This document shows, piece by piece, positions 5,751 to 9,287 of a stretch of DNA of 9,287 nt. Each line of letters begins with the position of its first letter. Position 1 is the stretch's first letter. This stretch comes from an uncultured Chromatiaceae bacterium (GTDB lineage Bacteria > Pseudomonadota > Gammaproteobacteria > Enterobacterales > Alteromonadaceae): positions 1 through 9,287 of the forward strand of contig CAMLNG010000116.1 of assembly GCA_946481195.1 (NCBI GenBank), written 5' to 3'. The translations under genes were made by a program, and so were the position numbers. The notes under the pieces are model-generated. The model searched no databases. It had not been told where the DNA came from and was given only the letters and a program-made list of their open reading frames with translations.

Positions 5751-7514
5751 CTATTTGGCTGCTGGCAGTTCCATACCGAGCCAGGCCTGATAATAAGCCT
5801 TTTGTTGGCGGCTGGGTTTGGCTACTGGCGTGATTTGCCAATTACCTGCCGGCTGCGCCTGAGGCGTCAGCTGACGTTCCAGTAAACGACCGTCGCGGAA
5901 CAACGTCAGGGTCACAGTGCTACCGGCTGCGAAATCTTTCAGGCGTTCCGTCAGTTCAGTCTGCAGCTGTAAGCCATTGACTGCGATGATCTGGTCGCCG
6001 ACTGACAAATCAGCCAACCAGGCTGGCGAGCCCCGCTCGACTTTGGTCACTTCAGCCAGATCTTTTTGCGCCTGTACCGTCAGGCCACTGAATGGCTCTG
6101 TGGCTTTGGGCTTGCTCAGCTGCAGGCCTGCAGCTTTTAAAATGGCGTCGGCGTCCAGTTCCAGCGGGCTTTCCACCTGAGCAGCCCAGAACTCTTGCAG
6201 CGGCTTTCCGGTTAAATCCAACGCAATCTGCTGCACATCAGCTGCGGTAAAAGCCGTAGTTTTACCAAAGCGTTGATACAACTCATTGTGCAAAGTGCGG
6301 TAATTAGCCTTTAAACCACTGTGACTTAACAGGAAATGATCCAGCATCCAGCTGACCAGATACCCTTCACTGTAAATGTTCACACTGAAATTATCCGCAT
6401 GATCACCACTAAGGCTGATCCAGTTATCAAAGCTACTCTGGGCCACGGATTGAATTTCACGTCCCGGCGTACGGTCGAAGCGTTTTAAGCGTTTGGCAAG
6501 GTCAGTATAAAACTCTTCCGGAGTCATCAGGCCCGCACGCAACAGCAACTGATTCTGGAAATAGCTGGTGGAACCTTCCGAGATCCACAACAGTTTGCTG
6601 TAATTTGGCTGCAAATAGTCGTAGGGCACCAGCTCTGCCGGCCGGTAGGCTTTGACGTTCCAGGTATGCACCAGCTCATGCGCTGCCGTTGACAGGAATT
6701 CCAGGTAGTGCTCGCGTTTGCGGAAACTGAAGCGATCACGCTGGATCACCGTCGAATTCAGATGCTCTGTCGCGCCGCGCGCACCAGTGGCCGCATGCAC
6801 GATAAACAAGTAGTTCTGGTATGGATACCCCTGCCAGATACTGCTGGCCTGCATGACGATCTTCTGCAGATCTTTAACTGTTTGCGCAGTGTCGAAATTA
6901 CCCTGCCCCCAAAACACCACTTCATAATCACGACCATCGGCGTTGAAACTGAAAGTCTGGTGGATGCCGGTTTCAATTGGCGAATCAGCTAACACGTCAT
7001 AATCTGCGGCCTTAAAACTGTGGGCACCGGTCCGTGCCATGCCGGATGTACTGCGCCACTGTGCAGGTACCTGCAAACTGACAGTCACCGGTTCTTTACG
7101 TAGCGCTTCGTGATACATCAGATAGGCCGAGGCATTGATGTAAGCATGCGTATCGTCAATATGCCGGGTACGCTGATTGAGTTCGTTGGCGTAGACCTGA
7201 TAACGCACTTCCACTATTCCTGCGGCCGGAACCTGCAGTTGCCAGGTACTTTTTTCGGTTTTTTCTACGGGCAGTTGTGGTCCGTCTAACAGCCGGGCTT
7301 CAAAACGACGTACACCATTGGCTAAATCAAGGATTTGATATTTGCCGCTACGCCAGGCGGGGAGTTTCAGTTCAAAAGGGCCGGCCTGTGCGGCAGTCAG
7401 TCTGATGGTGACATCAGCCAGATGTTGATCGGGTTCAGTAATTTTGATCTGGTAGTCGACAGCTGCACCGGCAAATAAAGGACACAGCAGCAGGAAGAAA
7501 GCAAAATATCGCAT
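5751..7514 (-). CDS. Secreted M61 family metallopeptidase with PDZ domain
   Basis: A 587-residue exported zinc peptidase of the M61 (glycyl aminopeptidase) family. Residues 1-18 form a Sec signal peptide (hydrophobic FAFFLLLCPLF, cleavage after AGA or GAA), so the enzyme is periplasmic or secreted. An N-terminal beta-rich M61 domain (about 20-190) is followed by the gluzincin catalytic domain: zinc ligands His279 and His283 in HELVH, catalytic Glu280, and the third ligand probably Glu313 in WISEGSTSYF. A NIYSEGYLVSWMLDH segment follows at about 379-393. A PDZ domain occupies about 473-550 (FSGLTV, GSPAWLADLSVGDQIIAVNG). Order and length are typical of the family, and catalytic residues are intact. 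The ATG at 7514 has GGAG six bases upstream; an in-frame GTG at 7535 would put extra residues before the signal peptide. The Cys in LLLC does not fit a lipobox. It stands alone as a transcription unit. Confidence 0.95.
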   Translation of the reverse strand: MRYFAFFLLLCPLFAGAAVDYQIKITEPDQHLADVTIRLTAAQAGPFELKLPAWRSGKYQILDLANGVRRFEARLLDGPQLPVEKTEKSTWQLQVPAAGIVEVRYQVYANELNQRTRHIDDTHAYINASAYLMYHEALRKEPVTVSLQVPAQWRSTSGMARTGAHSFKAADYDVLADSPIETGIHQTFSFNADGRDYEVVFWGQGNFDTAQTVKDLQKIVMQASSIWQGYPYQNYLFIVHAATGARGATEHLNSTVIQRDRFSFRKREHYLEFLSTAAHELVHTWNVKAYRPAELVPYDYLQPNYSKLLWISEGSTSYFQNQLLLRAGLMTPEEFYTDLAKRLKRFDRTPGREIQSVAQSSFDNWISLSGDHADNFSVNIYSEGYLVSWMLDHFLLSHSGLKANYRTLHNELYQRFGKTTAFTAADVQQIALDLTGKPLQEFWAAQVESPLELDADAILKAAGLQLSKPKATEPFSGLTVQAQKDLAEVTKVERGSPAWLADLSVGDQIIAVNGLQLQTELTERLKDFAAGSTVTLTLFRDGRLLERQLTPQAQPAGNWQITPVAKPSRQQKAYYQAWLGMELPAAK

Positions 7515-7604
7515 AAATACTCCGTTTTTTTCCACAGCCTATGCAATAAAACGGCGCGAAACCAGAACTTTGCGTCGAAGGTGGCAAATTTCACTGCCAA
7601 AATT

Positions 7605-7620
7605 CATGTAACCCAACATG
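7605..7620. repeat. Inverted repeat CATGT-N6-ACATG in the M61 gene upstream region
   Basis: CATGT (7605-7609) and ACATG (7616-7620) flank AACCCA, about 90 bases upstream of the M61 start codon. This is the size and spacing of many operator sites, but no regulator can be named. The region 7515-7638 must contain the leftward M61 promoter; I could not place -35 and -10 elements there with confidence. Confidence 0.35.
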
Positions 7621-7638
7621 TAATAGTACAAAATAACT

Positions 7639-7667
7639 TTTACTTTCGAATCGAAATATGTTTAAAT
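7639..7667 (+). promoter_or_regulatory. Candidate promoter of the small 20-codon gene
   Basis: TTTACT (7639-7644) and TTAAAT (7662-7667) are separated by exactly 17 bases, and the -10 hexamer is preceded by TGT, an extended-10 element. Each hexamer matches four of six consensus bases. Transcription would begin near 7674, leaving a leader of about 64 bases before the small reading frame. A perfect inverted repeat fills most of the spacer, which is a classic repressor position. A second TTGACT at about 7709 has no matching -10 downstream. Confidence 0.5.
7644..7656. promoter_or_regulatory. Operator-like inverted repeat TTTCG-AAT-CGAAA (copy 1)
   Basis: The half-sites TTTCG and CGAAA are perfect inverted copies around a 3-base centre. 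The site sits between the putative -35 and -10 of the small gene, touching the last base of the -35. A second copy with the same half-sites and spacing occurs at 7884-7896. A dimeric repressor is the natural reading, but its identity is unknown. Confidence 0.5.
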
Positions 7668-7737
7668 TAATTCCGTTGGTGCCAGACACATCAACCCAAC
7701 CGAATGCTTGACTTAATGCTGATACAGGAAAGTTGTT

Positions 7738-7800
7738 ATGAACATGCTTACCGCTGCTGAAGAGCAAACCTGGTTACCCTACTACCTGACAAAAAAATAA
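7738..7800 (+). CDS. Possible 20-residue micropeptide
   Basis: The frame ATG...TAA encodes MNMLTAAEEQTWLPYYLTKK. It has a good ribosome binding site (CAGGAAAG, five bases before the ATG), a candidate promoter about 70 bases upstream, and a small hairpin and strong terminator immediately after its stop. These signals together make a complete transcription unit of about 190 bases, hard to explain by chance. The peptide is soluble-looking, has an acidic centre, an aromatic WLPYY cluster and a basic tail. It has no transmembrane segment or signal peptide. I do not recognise it. It lacks the ExxxY spacing and neighbours of a PqqA-type precursor. It could be a micropeptide, an upstream leader peptide, or an accidental frame in a small RNA. 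Confidence 0.5.
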   Translation: MNMLTAAEEQTWLPYYLTKK

Positions 7801-7824
7801 TTCGCGCTGCCATTGAGCAGCCGG

Positions 7825-7867
7825 AATAAATAAAGCCGGTGACTTTTAAGTCCCGGCTTTATTTATT
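7825..7867. terminator. Strong rho-independent terminator after the small gene
   Basis: Fifteen bases at 7825-7839 pair perfectly with 7853-7867, ending in GCCGG/CCGGC. An inner GAC/GTC pair extends the stem across one bulged T, with loop TTTTAA. The 3' arm is T-rich and continues into TT. The outer A/T-rich part provides a U-tract in either direction. It separates the small gene from the cyclase gene downstream. Confidence 0.88.
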
Positions 7868-7883
7868 TTAAAAAATGCATAAA

Positions 7884-7896
7884 TTTCGTTTCGAAA
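7884..7896. promoter_or_regulatory. Operator-like inverted repeat TTTCG-TTT-CGAAA (copy 2)
   Basis: This site has the same 5-base half-sites and 3-base spacing as the site at 7644-7656 and matches it at 11 of 13 positions. It lies 17 bases after the terminator and 178 bases before the cyclase start codon. A TACAAT hexamer (7906-7911, five of six -10 consensus bases) follows it by nine bases, though without a recognisable -35. A looser TTTC-AC-GAAA palindrome is at 7927-7936. Confidence 0.45.
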
Positions 7897-8024
7897 GAAA
7901 ACAAGTACAATCCGCTGCTCTTCAGATTTCACGAAAAACAAGATATTGAATCTGCGAAAAAAACTCATGGTCTGCCCAGCACTGCAGCCGCTTATTTTTG
8001 ACTGTGCTTTTTACGCATAAGCGA

Positions 8025-8030
8025 TATACT
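8025..8030 (+). promoter_or_regulatory. Candidate -10 element for the diguanylate cyclase gene
   Basis: TATACT matches five of six -10 consensus bases and lies 43 bases before the GTG start. A TTGACT (five of six -35 bases) at 7998-8003 is upstream, but the 21-base spacing is too long for an ordinary sigma-70 promoter. Either element may belong to a differently spaced promoter. The stretch 7912-8024 otherwise shows no gene. Confidence 0.3.
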
Positions 8031-8073
8031 TAGCCCAGCCTTCTTCGCCGATACTGACGGGAACATCTGAGTC

Positions 8074-9287
8074 GTGGATTCCGAACAATCTCTGAAACAA
8101 CAACTTGCCACTGCCGTTAAAGCCCGCAAGCAGCTGGAAGACACCTACGAAAGTCAATTCGTCATTTTGACGCAGTTCGTCGCCAGATTATCTCTGGTGT
8201 GCAAAGGCATTGATGTTGAACTTGATAACCGGCTGGCTCGTCTGCGGCAACAATTGGGGAATGGCATCGATCTGGAAAAATTGTTACCACAAATCGATGC
8301 GACGACAGAACATCTGAAGACTCTGGAAAGCCGGCAACAACAAGAGGTGCGCAAGGCACAACTGACAATCAGTGAGGCCGGAAAACTGCTGCAGAAACAG
8401 CGAGGCTTACCGAATCAACTCAGACGCGATTTACGGGATTTATTGTCAAGGGTCGAAGAGCCTGCGCCGACTATTCATGCGTATATTCCGCACCTGACGC
8501 ATCTGACCGAACTGTACCAGCTGGCGTTAAATGCTAAACAAAGCCTTGATTTACAAGAAATTAGCGACAGTACACGTTATGAACGTATTTGCCGGCAGAT
8601 CTCAGTTGAGCTGACCAACCTGCTGAGTGAACTGGCATTTGAAGGGACTTACGCGAACGCCATTAATACCATCCGGGTCAGTCTGTTGGGCGAACTTAGT
8701 ATCGAAAAACTGCTGGAAGCCTGCCTTCGCACTATCGAAATCATCATATCCAGTATCAACGAAGAGCGGCAGTCGGCGCAGCATTTCCTGCTGAAACTCA
8801 ATGACGCACTGAACAGCGTACAAAACTCGCTGGTGTCGTCGCTGAAATCGACCAATAACATCCGCGAAAAAATGGCGCAGCTCAATCAACAGATCGAGCA
8901 ACAAATCAATGTGTTAAGCCACGACACCCAATCTGCCACTTCGCTCGAACAGCTACAGTTACTGGTCACGGATAAATTAAACACTTTAAGCAACTCCTTA
9001 AAAGACAAAGAGCAGCTGGAAAAACAAGAACGCGAAATTCTGCTGGTGTCGGTCAAAGAAATGGATAGCCGCTTAAAAGAACTGGAAGAAGAAGCCCGAC
9101 AGTTCAAAAAACGTCTGGCCGAACAGAAATTCCGCAGCCTGCAGGATGCGCTGACCGAGTTGCCAAACCGCGCGGCTTTTGATGAACGCTTTGAGCTGGA
9201 ACTTAAACGCAGCCGGCGCTACAACACACCACTGTCAATTGTCTTGGCGGACGTAGATCACTTTAAAACCATCAATGACACTTATGG
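8074..9287 (+). CDS. Diguanylate cyclase with long coiled-coil N-terminus (3' end beyond the right edge)
   Basis: GGDEF-domain diguanylate cyclases join two GTP into cyclic di-GMP, which controls biofilm and motility. 404 codons are visible before the edge. Residues 1-355 are helical with long heptad-like stretches (especially about 230-355, rich in Glu, Lys, Gln and Leu). There is no membrane segment or signal peptide, so it is cytoplasmic. The GGDEF domain begins at about 357 with LQDALTELPNRAAFDERFE and continues to ADVDHFKTINDTY (metal-binding Asp393); the GGDEF signature itself is outside. An N-terminal region ending in a C-terminal GGDEF recalls Pseudomonas DgcP, a polar cyclase, but that is a by-eye similarity. 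The start is GTG: an in-frame TGA lies two codons upstream and no in-frame ATG occurs for about 265 codons. GACGGGAAC about 11 bases upstream may serve as ribosome binding site. Confidence 0.9.
   Translation, partial: MDSEQSLKQQLATAVKARKQLEDTYESQFVILTQFVARLSLVCKGIDVELDNRLARLRQQLGNGIDLEKLLPQIDATTEHLKTLESRQQQEVRKAQLTISEAGKLLQKQRGLPNQLRRDLRDLLSRVEEPAPTIHAYIPHLTHLTELYQLALNAKQSLDLQEISDSTRYERICRQISVELTNLLSELAFEGTYANAINTIRVSLLGELSIEKLLEACLRTIEIIISSINEERQSAQHFLLKLNDALNSVQNSLVSSLKSTNNIREKMAQLNQQIEQQINVLSHDTQSATSLEQLQLLVTDKLNTLSNSLKDKEQLEKQEREILLVSVKEMDSRLKELEEEARQFKKRLAEQKFRSLQDALTELPNRAAFDERFELELKRSRRYNTPLSIVLADVDHFKTINDTY

Larger units (their letters stand above)
7674..7869 (+). ncRNA. Predicted short transcript spanning the 20-codon frame and terminator
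   Basis: Bounded by the candidate promoter on the left and the terminator on the right, the predicted RNA is about 190-195 bases. Its leader can fold TTGGTG (7676-7681) against CATCAA (7689-7694) with one G-U pair. After the stop codon, GCTGC (7806-7810) pairs perfectly with GCAGC (7817-7821), and then the terminator stem follows. It could be a small mRNA, a regulatory RNA, or a dual-function RNA. The ends are predicted, not observed. Confidence 0.4.

Noticed and set aside
5917..6992. Several open frames on the plus strand opposite the M61 peptidase gene
   Set aside because: They are antisense frames within a long, well-conserved coding region and have no family features or ribosome binding sites.
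7480..7514. Lipoprotein signal in the M61 peptidase (LLLC)
   Set aside because: Leu at -1 does not satisfy a lipobox, which needs a small residue before Cys; an AGA/GAA signal peptidase I site follows.
7846..7968. A 40-codon minus-strand frame across the second palindrome and terminator
   Set aside because: It has no ribosome binding site, has Phe-rich low-complexity composition from A-rich DNA, and ends within the terminator stem; it is probably chance.
7967..8020. A 17-codon plus-strand frame starting at ATG 7967
   Set aside because: It has no ribosome binding site and no conserved-looking composition, and it only fills the gap before the cyclase gene.
8154..9107. Minus-strand open frames opposite the cyclase gene
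   Set aside because: The plus strand carries an uninterrupted frame with GGDEF-domain motifs and coiled-coil composition; the minus-strand frames are low-complexity antisense readings.
1..9287. Defence system, mobile element, CRISPR or tRNA gene
   Set aside because: No transposase, integrase, nuclease, repeat-spacer pattern or cloverleaf-compatible sequence was found on either strand.

Overview
The window looks like chromosomal DNA of a gammaproteobacterium. The best guess is the Alteromonadales/Rheinheimera-Alishewanella group. This is inferred from near-even base composition, the truC-yqcC, syd and queF set shared with enterobacteria, and small families (DUF3301, DUF3192, DUF2310) that I associate with Shewanella, Vibrio and relatives. 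I see no insertion sequence, CRISPR array, tRNA, rRNA or phage gene, so this reads as ordinary core genome with one unusual intergenic region.

Left part (1-2985). truC (tRNA pseudouridine-65 synthase, cut by the left edge) and yqcC run leftward and overlap by 14 bases. A DUF3301 membrane protein runs rightward from the same divergent gap and meets, tail to tail with a 21-base overlap, a leftward pair: a GNAT-like acyltransferase followed by a DUF962/Mpo1-like membrane protein, joined by a TGATG stop/start. A DUF3192 lipoprotein lies upstream of this pair and is separated from it by a strong rho-independent terminator.

Middle part (3146-5735). A small protein with a possible KfrA-like N-terminus is coupled by TGATG to a DUF2310 zinc-ribbon protein. 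Then come syd (leftward; SecY-interacting protein) and, divergently, queF (rightward; preQ0 reductase of queuosine synthesis), ending at a bidirectional terminator. In E. coli truC, yqcC, syd and queF are neighbours. Here syd-queF and yqcC-truC are about 3 kb apart, with six unrelated genes between them. TruC and QueF both serve tRNA modification; the other genes have no obvious shared task.

Right part (5751-9287). A secreted M61 metallopeptidase with a PDZ domain runs leftward. Beyond it is a 559-base gap before a rightward diguanylate cyclase gene, which starts with GTG and is cut by the right edge inside its GGDEF domain.

The gap is the most interesting place in the window. It holds a compact transcription unit: a promoter-like sequence, a ribosome binding site, a 20-codon open reading frame, a small hairpin and a strong terminator with a 15-bp perfect stem. 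It is flanked by two copies of a 13-bp inverted repeat, TTTCG-N3-CGAAA. One copy sits between the -35 and -10 elements; the other lies just beyond the terminator, upstream of the cyclase. This could be an undescribed micropeptide or small RNA with its own operator, possibly co-regulated with the cyclase.
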